Below are positions 9,367-18,809 of a stretch of 64,000 bases of DNA, one piece after another. The stretch's first letter is position 1; the number at the start of each line of letters is the position of its first letter. This DNA is from Azospirillum thermophilum (GTDB lineage: Bacteria > Pseudomonadota > Alphaproteobacteria > Azospirillales > Azospirillaceae): assembly GCF_003130795.1 (NCBI RefSeq), contig NZ_CP029356.1:1-64000 (forward strand), read 5' to 3'. The notes beneath the pieces are model-generated. The model was not told where the DNA came from, ran no database searches, and saw nothing but the letters and a program-made list of their open reading frames with translations. The translations under genes were made by a program, and so were the position numbers.

Positions 9367-11652
9367 ATGCCAGATGGCCTGTTGTCCCGCCTGATCCGGA
9401 CCATCAGCCCCCGCAGCCTCCGCGTGCGGCTGATGGGTGTGGTGCTGGCGTCCCTGGCCTTGCCGCTGGGAGGGGCCCTCTATGTCTTCGACCAGCAGTT
9501 CGACGATCGCATGGATACGGCGCGGGAGCTCGCGCTTCACCTGACCGACGACGGCGTCGACCGCCAGCACGACCTGATCGGCGAGGCGCGCAACCTCCTC
9601 AGCGTGCTGTCCCTGGTGCCGGAAATCCGCAACGCCACCGCCGACAACACGGATTCCTGCGTTTCCACCCTGGCGCCGATGCCGCGCCGTCACCGCTGGA
9701 CCACCGGCGTCTGGCTGGCCGATGCCGACGGCAACCTGATCTGCGACACCACCGGTCCCGGTTCCGGCATCACGCTGCGCGACCGTGAGTACTTCCAGCG
9801 GGTGCTGGAGACCAAGTCCTTCGTCGTCAGCGACTTCGTCATCGGCCGCCGGTCGGCCAAGCCGCTGATCATGGCGGTTCTGCCGATCCTCGAGAACGGC
9901 CAGATCCGGCGCGTGATGGGCGTGGCGGTGGACCTGACCTGGCTGACCGACCTCGTCAAGGTGGCCAAGCAGGAGGACGCCCGCGTCATGGTGCTGGACC
10001 GCCATGGCGTCATCGTCGCCCGCCAGCCCGACCCGGAGGGCTGGCTCGGCCGCAACGTGTCCGAACTGCCCCATATCCAGCACATGCTGCGCGAGCGCAA
10101 CGGCTTCTTCGAGGCGACCAGCGCCGACGGCAAGAAGCGGCTCTGGGCGTTCCAGCACGCGGCGGACACCGATACCGTCTTCGCGATCGGCATGCCGATC
10201 GATCCTCTGCTGGCCGAGGCGAGGCACGACCTGATCCAGGGGCTGGGACTGCTCGGCGTCGCCGGGGTGATCAGCGTCGGCGCGCTCTGGGCCCTGCTCC
10301 ATGCCTCGGTGCTGCGCTGGATGTGGGTGTTGAGCCAGGCGGCCTCGCGGATCGGTGCCGGCGGGGCCGGCACGGTGATCGAGGCGGAGAACGCGCCGAA
10401 CGAGTTCCGCGTCGTCTCCCACGCCTTCAACGACATGTCGCGCCGCCTCAAGCAGCGCGAGCAGGAACTGCGCGCCGCCATGGAGGAGGCGCGCGCCGGC
10501 AGCCGCGCCAAGGAGGAGTTCCTGGCGACCATGAGCCACGAGATCCGGACGCCGATGAACGGCGTCATCGGCTTCGCGGAGATGCTCCTGGAAACCCCGC
10601 TGACCGCCGAGCAGCGGCGCTACGCCTCCCAGGTGCGGGAAGCGGGGCGCTCGCTGCTGACCGTGATCAACGACGTGCTCGACCTGTCGAAGCTGGAGGC
10701 GGGCAAGCTCGATCTGGTCAACGTGCCCTTCCGCATCGACGACCTCGCCGACCGCTGCGTCGCCATCGTGCGGCTGGCGGCGGAGCAGAAGGGGCTGGTG
10801 CTGCAGACCGCCATCTCCGCCTCGGCGCGCGGCTTCGTCATGGGCGACCCGGACCGGGTGCGGCAGATCCTGCTGAACCTGCTGGGCAATGCCGTAAAGT
10901 TCACCGACAGCGGCAGCGTGCGGCTGTCGGTCAAGGCATCGGAGGACGACCGCGGCACCCGCCGCTACACCTTCACGGTGACCGATACCGGCATCGGCAT
11001 CCCGGAGGAGCGGCAGAACCAGCTCTTCCAGCGCTTCACCCAGCTTGAACGCGGGCGCGGCGGAACGGGTCTCGGCCTTGCCATCTGCCGCCGGCTGGTG
11101 GAACTGATGGGCGGCGAGATCGGGATGGAGAGCCGCTCCGGGGTCGGCAGCACCTTCTGGTTCGGCCTGCCCCTGCAGCCGGCGGGCAGCGCCGCCACGG
11201 CGCTGGAGCCGGCCGCCCCCTCCGCCACCTCGGCCTACGGCCCGGGGTACCGCATCCTGCTGGCGGAGGATCTGGCGATGAACCGCGATCTTGCGGTCAC
11301 GATGCTGACCAAGGCCGGCCATCACGTCGATGCGGTGAATGACGGGGCCGCGGCGGTGGCGGCGATGCAAGTCAACAGCTACGACCTCATCCTGATGGAC
11401 GTGCAGATGCCGGTGATGGATGGGCTGGAGGCGACCCGCGAGATACGCGCCATGCCCGGCCCTGCCGGGCGGATCCCCATCGTCGCCCTGTCGGCCGGCG
11501 TCCTGGCGGTGGAGGTGGAGCGGTGCCTGCAGTCGGGCATGAATGCGCACCTCGCCAAGCCGCTGGACAAGGCCAAGCTGCTCGCCGCGGTCGACCACTG
11601 GGCCGGGCTGGCGCTGCGCGATCCGGTTCCGCAATTGATCCACCAAAACTGA
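9367..11652 (+). CDS. Hybrid sensor histidine kinase with periplasmic sensor domain
   Basis: 761 residues. A first membrane helix (about 20-40) and a second (about 287-312) bracket a periplasmic Cache-like sensor domain of about 240 residues. A HAMP-like linker follows. The HisKA motif is [12 protein letters not shown] with H391 as phosphorylation site. The HATPase domain shows [22 protein letters not shown] and [13 protein letters not shown]. The C-terminal receiver has D678 in [13 protein letters not shown]. The signal sensed is unknown and there is no cognate regulator next door. It lies, with the next gene, inside a block that is usually continuous from hisD to infA. Confidence 0.92.
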   Translation: MPDGLLSRLIRTISPRSLRVRLMGVVLASLALPLGGALYVFDQQFDDRMDTARELALHLTDDGVDRQHDLIGEARNLLSVLSLVPEIRNATADNTDSCVSTLAPMPRRHRWTTGVWLADADGNLICDTTGPGSGITLRDREYFQRVLETKSFVVSDFVIGRRSAKPLIMAVLPILENGQIRRVMGVAVDLTWLTDLVKVAKQEDARVMVLDRHGVIVARQPDPEGWLGRNVSELPHIQHMLRERNGFFEATSADGKKRLWAFQHAADTDTVFAIGMPIDPLLAEARHDLIQGLGLLGVAGVISVGALWALLHASVLRWMWVLSQAASRIGAGGAGTVIEAENAPNEFRVVSHAFNDMSRRLKQREQELRAAMEEARAGSRAKEEFLATMSHEIRTPMNGVIGFAEMLLETPLTAEQRRYASQVREAGRSLLTVINDVLDLSKLEAGKLDLVNVPFRIDDLADRCVAIVRLAAEQKGLVLQTAISASARGFVMGDPDRVRQILLNLLGNAVKFTDSGSVRLSVKASEDDRGTRRYTFTVTDTGIGIPEERQNQLFQRFTQLERGRGGTGLGLAICRRLVELMGGEIGMESRSGVGSTFWFGLPLQPAGSAATALEPAAPSATSAYGPGYRILLAEDLAMNRDLAVTMLTKAGHHVDAVNDGAAAVAAMQVNSYDLILMDVQMPVMDGLEATREIRAMPGPAGRIPIVALSAGVLAVEVERCLQSGMNAHLAKPLDKAKLLAAVDHWAGLALRDPVPQLIHQN

Positions 11653-11732
11653 CGAGACCGAACGGGCTGTGCTACACTCCTCCGACCGGATCGGACGCTG
11701 CGGCGGCGATCCCTTCGCGCCGTTGGTGTTCC

Positions 11733-12737
11733 ATGAAGCTCGTCGAGTCGTCCCTCACCCCTGTTCCCGAGCGCAAGCCGACGCCGTCGGCCGGGCTTGC
11801 GGGTGATGGCGGTTCCTCCTCCTTCCGTGACGTGCTGGCCGAATCGCTGCCCGTGCCGAAGGGGCGCCTGGCAAACGGCCAGAAGGCCCCGCCGGCTCCC
11901 GGCCTGAAGCCGGAGCCGCCGATGCTGCTGGAGGACGGCACGCTGGTCCCGCTGCCCGCCCGCAAGCCGGGGCTGGCAACCACCATGGCCGAGAACCCGA
12001 CCGCCGCGCGCGTGGTGCTGGCCTCGCAGCAGGTCGCCGGGTTGTCCGGCCACAGCTTCACCGCCATCCTCGCCCAGGCGACGCAGGAAAGCGGCCTCGA
12101 TGCAGCCGCCCGCAACAGCCGCAGCTCCGCGGCCGGCCCCTTCCAGTTCCTGGAGCGTACCTGGCTCGACCTGTTCCGCCGCCATGGCGCCGCCTACGGC
12201 CACGGTGAGCTGGCGAGCCAGATCGACAGCCGCAACGGCATCGCCTCGGTCAAGGACCCGGCAGTCCGCAAGAAGATCCTCGACCTGCGCCACGACGTCG
12301 ACCTGTCGGCCGGCATGGCGGCCCGCTACCTCGCCGAGGGGCGGGAGCGGCTGGAGAAGCGGCTGGGCCGTCCCGCGACCGAGACCGAGAGCCGCATCGC
12401 CTATGTCATGGGCGTCGGCGGCGCCACCAGATTGATCAAGGCGGCCGAATCGAGCCCCCGTACAGCCGCGGCCGAACTGCTTCCCTCCGCCGCGAAGGCG
12501 AATCCGACCCTGTTCTACGACCGCGCGAGCGGCCGGGAACTGACGGTGGCGGAGGCGGTCGGGCGCCTCACCCGGCGCATGGACTCCGACCAGCGGGAGA
12601 TGTTCGCGGCGATCGCCAAGGCCGCGGAACAGCCGCAAAAGCTGGATCACGGCACCTCCTCGCCGTTGAATCCCTTCCAGACGGTCGCGCTCCCGGAGGA
12701 CGCCGGAGGCCGATCCGCAGAGCTTTCGCAGGGCTGA
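11733..12737 (+). CDS. Lytic transglycosylase-like (SLT fold) protein
   Basis: 334 residues from the ATG at 11733. Residues 1-85 are a proline-rich, probably disordered leader. Residues 95-190 resemble the soluble lytic transglycosylase fold, with the candidate catalytic glutamate E119 in LAQATQESGLDA, followed by SSAAGPFQFLERTWL, where the GPFQF segment matches the G-L-M-Q position of the family. No standard signal peptide is visible, so the export route is unclear; flagellar or secretion-system peptidoglycan hydrolases of this type occur in alphaproteobacteria. It starts 80 bases after the hybrid kinase on the same strand. Confidence 0.72.
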   Translation: MKLVESSLTPVPERKPTPSAGLAGDGGSSSFRDVLAESLPVPKGRLANGQKAPPAPGLKPEPPMLLEDGTLVPLPARKPGLATTMAENPTAARVVLASQQVAGLSGHSFTAILAQATQESGLDAAARNSRSSAAGPFQFLERTWLDLFRRHGAAYGHGELASQIDSRNGIASVKDPAVRKKILDLRHDVDLSAGMAARYLAEGRERLEKRLGRPATETESRIAYVMGVGGATRLIKAAESSPRTAAAELLPSAAKANPTLFYDRASGRELTVAEAVGRLTRRMDSDQREMFAAIAKAAEQPQKLDHGTSSPLNPFQTVALPEDAGGRSAELSQG

Positions 12738-12847
12738 TGCGCGTCCGCTCCTGCGGCGGAATGTGTCGCTTTGCGGGAATCCCCCTTGACCCGGCGGCCC
12801 GGGAAGGTCAGTTATTGCCGCGAAACTTGTTATGGACTTAAGGTAAT

Positions 12848-13066
12848 ATGGCAAAGGAAGACCTGATCGAGTTTTCCGGGACCGTGGTCGAACTGCTGCC
12901 GAACGCGATGTTCCGGGTGAAGCTCGACAACGATCACGAGGTTCTCGCCCACACGTCGGGCAAGATGCGCAAGAACCGGATCCGCGTTCTGGCTGGCGAC
13001 CGCGTCAATGTGGAGATGACGCCGTACGACCTGACCAAGGGCCGGATCACCTTCCGGTTCAAGTAA
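12848..13066 (+). CDS. infA: Translation initiation factor IF-1
   Basis: 72 residues, the standard length of IF-1, a single OB-fold protein that binds the ribosomal A site during initiation. The sequence [40 protein letters not shown] and the C-terminal [13 protein letters not shown] are typical. Start ATG at 12848 follows a TTAAGGT site. A TTGACC element at 12786-12791 lies upstream and may be the -35 of its promoter. First gene of infA-maf-rng-yacG. Confidence 0.98.
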   Translation: MAKEDLIEFSGTVVELLPNAMFRVKLDNDHEVLAHTSGKMRKNRIRVLAGDRVNVEMTPYDLTKGRITFRFK

Positions 13067-13094
13067 CCGCGCAATCCGTTTCGTCTACCGCGTG

Positions 13095-13700
13095 ATGAGC
13101 ATGTTGAAGGCGCCCCGGCTCGTGCTGGCGTCGGCTTCGCCGCGCCGGCTCGATTTGCTGCGCCAGATCGCAGTCGTCCCGGACGCGGTGGACCCCGCCG
13201 ACATCGACGAAACCCCTCTCCCCGAAGAGCTGCCGCCGCAGCACGCCCTGCGTGTTGCCGGCGAGAAGGCTGCGCGCGTCGCCGAACGGCACCCGGACTC
13301 CTGGGTCCTGGCTGCCGACACCGTCGTCGCCTGCGGCCGCCGCATCCTGCCCAAGGCGGAAGAGGAAGCCCAGGCACGCCAGTGCCTTCGCCTGCTGTCG
13401 GGTCGCCGGCACCGGGTGTTCGGCGGCGTCGTCCTGCTCCTTCCCTCGCCTGACGGAACGCCGCCGCGCCGCTTGGAGCGGGTGGTGCGGACCGATGTCA
13501 CGTTCAAGGCCCTGTCGGACGACGAGATGGCGTCCTATGTCGCCTGCGGCGAATGGCGGGGCAAGGCCGGCGGCTATGCCATCCAGGGCCGCGCCGCCGC
13601 ACTGATCCGCTGGATCGGCGGTTCCTACAGCAACGTCGTCGGGCTGCCGCTGCATGAGGTGGCGGGGCTGCTCTTCGGCGCCGGCTTCCCCAGGCCGTGA
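13095..13700 (+). CDS. maf: Maf-family nucleotide pyrophosphatase
   Basis: 201 residues from the ATG at 13095 (a second in-frame ATG is at 13101). Maf proteins hydrolyse non-canonical or modified nucleoside triphosphates and affect septum formation. The N-terminal signature LVLASASPRRLDLL and the central LAADTVVACGRRILPKA are visible, with the conserved GKAGGYAIQGRAA segment further on. The length fits the family. It starts 28 bases after infA, and its stop overlaps the start of the RNase gene, so the three are probably one operon. Confidence 0.93.
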   Translation: MSMLKAPRLVLASASPRRLDLLRQIAVVPDAVDPADIDETPLPEELPPQHALRVAGEKAARVAERHPDSWVLAADTVVACGRRILPKAEEEAQARQCLRLLSGRRHRVFGGVVLLLPSPDGTPPRRLERVVRTDVTFKALSDDEMASYVACGEWRGKAGGYAIQGRAAALIRWIGGSYSNVVGLPLHEVAGLLFGAGFPRP

Positions 13701-14884
13701 GCGGCGTCGAGATCGTCATCGACCGGGACGGGCCGCTGACACGGGCCGCCGTCCTCACCGACCGCCGCCTGACCGACCTCTACATCGACCATGACGCACG
13801 GCCGTCGCTGCTCGGCAGCGTGTTCCGCGGCCGGGTGGAGCGGATCGCCACCGGCCTCGACGGCGCCTTCATCGACCTCGGCACCGGCAAGTCCGGCCTG
13901 CTGACCGTTTCGGACGTCCGCGGGCCGAAGGGGCGGGTGGAGCGGATCGGATCGGCCCTGCGCACCGGCCAACCGGTCCTCGTGCAGGTCAAGGCGGACG
14001 CGGTCGGCGCCAAGGGACCGTCCCTGACCATGGACGTCACCCTGCCCGGCCGCTTCCTCGTCCATGCGCCGCTGGGCCGGGACATCGCGGTTTCGAAACG
14101 GCTGGGCAGCGGCCCCGTCCGGGCGCAGTTGGCGCACCGCATCCAGGCGCTGGTCCCCGGCGCCGGCTGGATCTTGCGGGCGGGTGCCGCCGAGGCGGCG
14201 GACGGCCTGCTCGCCGCCGAATCGGAAGCGCTTCATCTGACGTGGCGCGCGATCACCCAGACGATGACGGCCGGCACCGCCCCGGCCCTGCTCCATCCCG
14301 GCCCGACCGCCCCTGTGCGCGCCCTGATCGAGCATGGCACCCCCGCCCCCGAGCGGATCGTGGTGGACGGCGACGCGCTCGCGACAGCGCTGAGGCGCTG
14401 GTGCGGCGACGCGGCCCCGGACCTCGAGCCGCTGGTCATCCGCCACGATGCCGCCGGCCGGCTGTTCGACCATCATGACCTTGATTCGGCGATTGCCGCC
14501 CTGCTCGAGACGCGCGTGCCGCTGTCGGCGGGAGGGTCGCTGGTGATCGAGCGGACGGAGGCGCTGACGGTGGTGGACGTCAATGCGGGGGAGCGCGGCA
14601 ACCCGCTGGACGTGAACCTGGAGGCAGCGGCGGAGATCGCCCGCCAGCTCCGCCTGCGCAACGTCGGCGGCATCGTCGTCGTCGATTTCGTCAATATGCG
14701 CCACCGCAGCGACCAGGAGCGCGTCCTGAATGCCCTATCCCACGCGGTGGAGGGCGATCCGGCGCAAACCCAAGTCTATGGCATGTCGAAACTGGGCCTC
14801 GTGGAGATGACGCGGGCACGGCGCGGAACCGCGCTGGCGGCCCTGCTGGCGGCGCCCGGCCCTGATGCGGAGACCGATGCATGA
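13697..14884 (+). CDS. rng: Ribonuclease E/G family protein
   Basis: 395 residues from a GTG at 13697 that overlaps the maf stop (GTGA). RNase E/G endonucleases cut single-stranded RNA, including rRNA precursors and mRNA. The S1-like domain (SVFRGRVERIATGLDGAFIDLG) is at residues 30-110. The magnesium-binding aspartates are D294 in LTVVDVNAGE and D330 in IVVVDFVNM. It is shorter than E. coli RNase G (about 490), ending soon after the catalytic core and lacking the zinc-link tail, as is common for the copy next to infA-maf in alphaproteobacteria. Its stop overlaps yacG. Confidence 0.9.
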   Translation: MSGVEIVIDRDGPLTRAAVLTDRRLTDLYIDHDARPSLLGSVFRGRVERIATGLDGAFIDLGTGKSGLLTVSDVRGPKGRVERIGSALRTGQPVLVQVKADAVGAKGPSLTMDVTLPGRFLVHAPLGRDIAVSKRLGSGPVRAQLAHRIQALVPGAGWILRAGAAEAADGLLAAESEALHLTWRAITQTMTAGTAPALLHPGPTAPVRALIEHGTPAPERIVVDGDALATALRRWCGDAAPDLEPLVIRHDAAGRLFDHHDLDSAIAALLETRVPLSAGGSLVIERTEALTVVDVNAGERGNPLDVNLEAAAEIARQLRLRNVGGIVVVDFVNMRHRSDQERVLNALSHAVEGDPAQTQVYGMSKLGLVEMTRARRGTALAALLAAPGPDAETDA

Positions 14885-15087
14885 CCACCCCATCCCCCAC
14901 CCCACCGGCGACGGCCGCTGGCACCTGCCCGATCTGCGGCCGCCCGAGCGTCACCGAAGTGAAGCCCTTCTGCTCCAAGCGTTGCGCCGACGTCGACCTG
15001 TCGCGCTGGCTGGGTGGCGTCTACCGGATCGAAGGGTCTGAACGGCCGGATCCGGCTGCCAATGACGCGGATCCGGAGGCGGAGTGA
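14881..15087 (+). CDS. yacG: DNA gyrase inhibitor YacG
   Basis: 68 residues. Four cysteines C16, C19, C31 and C35 (CPIC ... CSKRC) form the single zinc site of YacG, a small protein that binds gyrase subunit B in E. coli. DLSRWLGGVYRI after the zinc site is also characteristic. The ATG at 14881 overlaps the RNase stop by four bases. Last gene of infA-maf-rng-yacG. Confidence 0.93.
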   Translation: MTTPSPTPPATAAGTCPICGRPSVTEVKPFCSKRCADVDLSRWLGGVYRIEGSERPDPAANDADPEAE

Positions 15088-15206
15088 GCCTCGGAAAATT
15101 TTTTGAATTTTCTGCTAGACAGCCCGCCCGAATTTTCCTACAAAGCGGCCCTCGACGCGCTGCGGCGAGCTTCGAAACGAAAGCGAAGCAACGCTGTAGC
15201 ACCGGT

Positions 15207-15282
15207 GCCCAGGTAGCTCAGTTGGTAGAGCAGGGGACTGAAAATCCCCGTGTCGGTGGTTCGATTCCGCCCCTGGGCACCA
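15207..15282 (+). tRNA. tRNA-Phe (GAA)
   Basis: A 76-base cloverleaf with all stems: acceptor GCCCAGG/CCTGGGC, D stem GCTC/GAGC, anticodon stem GGGGA/TCCCC with loop CTGAAAA (anticodon GAA), T stem GGTGG/CCGCC with loop TTCGATT. Discriminator A and CCA are encoded. The position directly after yacG is common in alphaproteobacteria. Confidence 0.97.
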
Positions 15283-15412
15283 CTCTTCCTCTTCGATGGT
15301 CTGGAGGATGAGTGGTGCGGATCGCGCGATAAGTTCCCCACGCTAAAGATAATCCACCTCCCAAAGTCGGTTCTGCTTTGGCGGGGGTGCCTGCTCGCAG
15401 GTCTTCCCTGCG

Positions 15413-15760
15413 TCAGGACCTGTGCAGCGCCTGTTTCAGGTCGTCCTTGCTCATCTTCGAACGGCCGGGGATGTTCCGGCGCCTGGCCTCGGCATAGAGT
15501 GCCGCGCGGCTTTCGCCCTCATCCGATCCCTCCCCGGCCTCGGCAGCATCGCTGCGTTCGCGTCGCTTCGTCCGTTTCAGGGCTTCGCGGTTCTTCTGCT
15601 TGCTCGCGTTGCGGGATGCGCCGGCCTCGCGCAGGGCGATGGCGATCGCCTGCTTCGAATCCTTCACCTTGCGTCCCTGGCCGGTCTCAAGGTCGCCATG
15701 CTTGAACTCGTGCATGACGCGCTCGACCGTTTCCTTCTGCTCCCTGGACTGCTGTGCCAT
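15413..15760 (-). CDS. DUF6496-like basic protein
   Basis: 115 residues from the ATG at 15760, with GGAGG 6 bases upstream. The N-terminal half contains RVMHEFKHGDLETGQGRKVK followed closely by KQAIAIALREAG, the pattern I associate with the DUF6496 family. The middle is highly charged (KRTKRRERSDAAEAGEGSDEG), and the last 30 residues (ALYAEARRRNIPGRSKMSKDDLKQAL) look like a SAP or Rho-N type helical motif that can bind nucleic acid. A chromatin- or RNA-associated role is inference. It is convergent with the tRNA-Phe gene. Confidence 0.7.
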   Translation of the reverse strand: MAQQSREQKETVERVMHEFKHGDLETGQGRKVKDSKQAIAIALREAGASRNASKQKNREALKRTKRRERSDAAEAGEGSDEGESRAALYAEARRRNIPGRSKMSKDDLKQALHRS

Positions 15761-15973
15761 GTCCGCCTCCAGGCTGTGGGTTCAAGACCACAACCGCACG
15801 CAATGGCAGTTGGTTTCCCGCTACTCCCAACACGCTACCCCCGGCAGGGGGATTGCCGGCCAAACTCGACGTCTGAGCCATTGACCAGCCCCCCTGCCGC
15901 GGCTGAATTGCTTCCGGAGACAATCGACCGGCACAGGGTCGTTGCGCCGGATGGACCAGACGAATGGTGAGGG

Positions 15974-16657
15974 ATGGCTGTAAAAGCGAAGGATTTCAGC
16001 GATGCCGCTTTTCCGCCGCCCGGCTGTCGACACGGGGCGTGGTGGCGGGGCCTGTCCCGGGCCGCTGCCGGTCTTGCCGCCATCGGGCTTTCCGCCTGCT
16101 CCACCACCCACGTGACGACACCGGAGCGGTCTGCGACGGAACAGCTTCTTCTGTCGACGGCCGCGGACCGGGCGGCCGAGCGCGTCGCGGCAAGCCTCGC
16201 GCTGCGTGACACCATCTACGTGGACAACTACGGCGTCGAGGGCTACGACAGCAAATATGTCGTCTCAGCGATCCGCGACGCACTCCTCCGCCACGGGGCG
16301 CGGCTGGCGCCGTCGCGCGACGAGGCGACGACCATCGTGGAACTGCGTGTCGGGGCGCTCTCGATCGACAGCGAAAGCTCGCTTCTCGGCGTTCCCAGCA
16401 TCAATGTCCCGCTTCCGATGGCGCAGCAATCCTCGACCCCGGAAATCCCGCTGTTCAAGAAGGAGCTGACCCAGGGTGTCGCCAAGGTGGCGGCGACCGC
16501 CTACGACCGCAGGACGGGCGCCCTGGCGGTATCCAGCGGGCCGCAATATGGCTTCTCCAACAAGGCCGAGTGGGTGCTTCTGCTGCTGCTGACCTGGGAC
16601 ACCAGCGACCTGCTCCCCCCGGACACCCGCCCGAACCCCGGCCCCTTGGGCGACTGA
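15974..16657 (+). CDS. Predicted lipoprotein of unknown function
   Basis: 227 residues. A long N-terminal region of about 40 residues includes a hydrophobic segment and the lipobox LSAC (cysteine about residue 42), so a lipid-anchored protein in the periplasm or outer membrane is expected. The mature part has VDNYGVEGYDSKYVVSAIRDAL and repeated beta-rich segments. I do not recognise a characterised family. The start ATG at 15974 leaves an unusually long n-region; a shorter start is possible but no better ribosome site was seen. Confidence 0.65.
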   Translation: MAVKAKDFSDAAFPPPGCRHGAWWRGLSRAAAGLAAIGLSACSTTHVTTPERSATEQLLLSTAADRAAERVAASLALRDTIYVDNYGVEGYDSKYVVSAIRDALLRHGARLAPSRDEATTIVELRVGALSIDSESSLLGVPSINVPLPMAQQSSTPEIPLFKKELTQGVAKVAATAYDRRTGALAVSSGPQYGFSNKAEWVLLLLLTWDTSDLLPPDTRPNPGPLGD

Positions 16658-16808
16658 GGCACCGGCGGACGCACCATGCCCTGAAGGGCAAGGCCGGTGC
16701 TATACCGATGCCGGATTGCCGGTGCCGGCGTCCCGCCCATGTTGTCGCAAACGGCCCCGCTCCGGTTGCGGACCGAACAACCGTCCCGAACGACTGGACT
16801 GCCGACGG

Positions 16809-17213
16809 ATGACGATGCCTGACCGCTTCCGCCCCGCCCCTTGGACATGCCGCCTCTCCCCCGCCGCCGGCCTTGGGGCTCTGCTCGGCCTCGGCGCCTG
16901 CGCCGGGCTGACCCCGGTATCGACCGCAGCCCCCGACCCGGCGACCGTCGCGCTGCTGGAGAGGAGCGCCCCCAACGACTGCAACCCGTCCGTCGCCTCC
17001 GTCCTGGCCGGAGCGGGCATTCCGGCGGCGGCCATCCGGGACGTGACCTATGGCCTCTATCGCGACGAGTTCAGCGACCGTATCGTCCGCTACGACGCCT
17101 GGGTGTATCTGACGGACCAGCCCGGGGCGATCGTCGTCGCGGTGGATCGCGACTGCCGCCCGATCCAGATCTACGCCCGCGACGGCGCCAGGATGCCGAA
17201 CCGGCGGCCCTGA
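16809..17213 (+). CDS. Predicted small lipoprotein of unknown function
   Basis: 134 residues from the ATG at 16809. The signal region (RLSPAAGLGALLGLGAC) ends in a lipobox LGAC near residue 31. The mature protein has two further cysteines (NDCNPS and DRDCRP) that could form a disulfide in the periplasm. It follows the previous lipoprotein gene by 151 bases on the same strand and converges on the MBL hydrolase. No family recognised. Confidence 0.6.
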   Translation: MTMPDRFRPAPWTCRLSPAAGLGALLGLGACAGLTPVSTAAPDPATVALLERSAPNDCNPSVASVLAGAGIPAAAIRDVTYGLYRDEFSDRIVRYDAWVYLTDQPGAIVVAVDRDCRPIQIYARDGARMPNRRP

Positions 17214-17232
17214 CGCCCGTCGCCTGACGCCG

Positions 17233-17967
17233 CTAAAGGGCGATTCGCTCCCCGGGAATGGCCAGGGCGATCCGCGGGTCCGCGGCGCAGGCGGCGGCGA
17301 GTTCCCGCCGCAGGTCCCGCCGGACGTGGTAGAGGCGCATCGCCCGGATCGCCAGACGGTCCGGCAGCCCGGAAAGCTGGGTGTAGGCCGCGTGGAACGG
17401 CTGCGAGCGGTCCGGCTCCACGGTCAGGCACTCATGGAACAGCAGGTCGGCGCCCCGGAACAGGGCTTCGGACTCCTCGGTGGCGCGGCCGTCGCCGGAA
17501 TAGGCGAAGGACTTGCCGCCGGCCTCCAGCCGGATCGCCAGGTTGGGAATGGCGTGGAGCGTCGGCGCGGTCCGGATGCGGAACGGCCCGACCTCCCCCT
17601 CCGCCGGCGTCTCGCTCCACTGCAGCGGGAAGGACAGCGACCGCTCCGGATCGATGCCGCCCGCCTGGAACAGTTGGCCGAGCTGCCGGCGCCCGTCCGC
17701 GGTCGTAACGATGCCGAGCGGCTTGCTCCGACGGTCGTCGGTCCAGCGGATCAGGGCCGGCACCAGCCCGAAGCAATGGTCCGGATGGTGGTGGGTGAAG
17801 CAGAGCGCGTCCACCGCGTCCGGGTCGGGCAACTCGCGCCAGAGGACCGGCGGGACCGAGTGGCCGCAGTCGATCATCAGGCGAAAGCCATCGGCCGAGA
17901 CGATGACGGAAGAGTTCGGCAGGGCCGGGTCGGCGGATTCGCCGACGCCCAGAACATGGATATCCAT
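17233..17967 (-). CDS. MBL-fold metallo-hydrolase (RNase Z / PhnP-like)
   Basis: 244 residues from the ATG at 17967. The metal-binding motif HHHPDH is in CFTHHHPDHCFGL (about residues 59-66), with further ligands in APTLHAIPN, SGDGR and FHECL. The fold and length resemble RNase Z-like and PhnP-like phosphodiesterases rather than lactamases. It is the last gene of an ABC importer group on the same strand, 35 bases after a permease, so it may process the imported compound, possibly a phosphodiester. That link is inference from position. Confidence 0.8.
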   Translation of the reverse strand: MDIHVLGVGESADPALPNSSVIVSADGFRLMIDCGHSVPPVLWRELPDPDAVDALCFTHHHPDHCFGLVPALIRWTDDRRSKPLGIVTTADGRRQLGQLFQAGGIDPERSLSFPLQWSETPAEGEVGPFRIRTAPTLHAIPNLAIRLEAGGKSFAYSGDGRATEESEALFRGADLLFHECLTVEPDRSQPFHAAYTQLSGLPDRLAIRAMRLYHVRRDLRRELAAACAADPRIALAIPGERIAL

Positions 17968-18002
17968 CGCGGTCAGTATCCGATCAGTCAGCAGCCGGCC
18001 TT

Positions 18003-18809
18003 TCAGTGGCCGACCTTGGCCAGCACGTCGGCCTTGAGGAAGCGTTCGATCACCAGCATGAAGCCGACCGAGGGCACCAGCAGGATCAGCGCCGTGATCG
18101 AGGCGATCTGGAAATTGCCGCCCATGCCGGCATTGAACATCAGCAGCGGCAGGGTGGTGACGTCCGGCACGCCGACGAAATAGGTGCCGGTGAACTCGTC
18201 CAGCGATTCCAGGAAGACGAAGATCGAGCTCGCCATCACGCCGGGTGCTGCCAGCGGCAGCGTGACGCCGAGGAAGGTGCGCAGCGGCGAGGCGCCCATA
18301 TCGCGCGCCGCCTCCTCCAGCGAGCGGTCGACGGCGGAAAAGGCCGCCGCGGTGATCCACACCGAGAAGACCAGCCCGTGTACCGCATGGACCAGCACCA
18401 CGCCCGCCACCGTGCCGTTCAGCCCCAGCGTATAGAAGATGCGCGCCACGTTGATGTAGACGGCCACGCTCGGGAAGGCCTGCGGCAGCAGGAAAGCCAG
18501 CAGGATCGCCCCCCGCCAGGGCAGACGGAGCCGGGCGAGCGCATAGCCGGCCGGGACCGAGACGGCAAGGCAGACCGCCACGGTGAACAGCGCGATGGTG
18601 ACGCTGGTGGCCAGCGACCCCATGGCGTTGGACCGCGGGGCGAACACCCGCTCCCAGAAGGAGAAGCCGTATTGCAGCGGCAGCGTGTGCGGGAAATACC
18701 ATTTCTCCGCCACCGCCCACAGGCCGAGATTGGTCAGCGGCCCGAAGACGGCGAAGGCCAGCAGGCCCAGCAATAGGCCGCGCGGCACCCACCCGAGGGA
18801 GCGGATCAT
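18003..18809 (-). CDS. ABC importer permease 2
   Basis: 268 residues with about six membrane segments. The EAA loop is EEAARDMGASPLRTFLGVTLPLA near residues 165-188 (E-E-A-A-R-D-M-G-A). It belongs to the binding-protein-dependent permeases of the spermidine/iron/putrescine type (PotC-like order). The ATG at 18809 overlaps the stop of the upstream permease (ATGA). Partner of the other permease, the ATPase and the solute-binding protein encoded just upstream. Confidence 0.87.
   Translation of the reverse strand: MIRSLGWVPRGLLLGLLAFAVFGPLTNLGLWAVAEKWYFPHTLPLQYGFSFWERVFAPRSNAMGSLATSVTIALFTVAVCLAVSVPAGYALARLRLPWRGAILLAFLLPQAFPSVAVYINVARIFYTLGLNGTVAGVVLVHAVHGLVFSVWITAAAFSAVDRSLEEAARDMGASPLRTFLGVTLPLAAPGVMASSIFVFLESLDEFTGTYFVGVPDVTTLPLLMFNAGMGGNFQIASITALILLVPSVGFMLVIERFLKADVLAKVGH

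Noticed and set aside
9331..11646. Open frame of about 770 codons antisense to the Cache-type hybrid kinase
   Set aside because: Same reason: histidine- and arginine-rich shadow of a well-supported gene.
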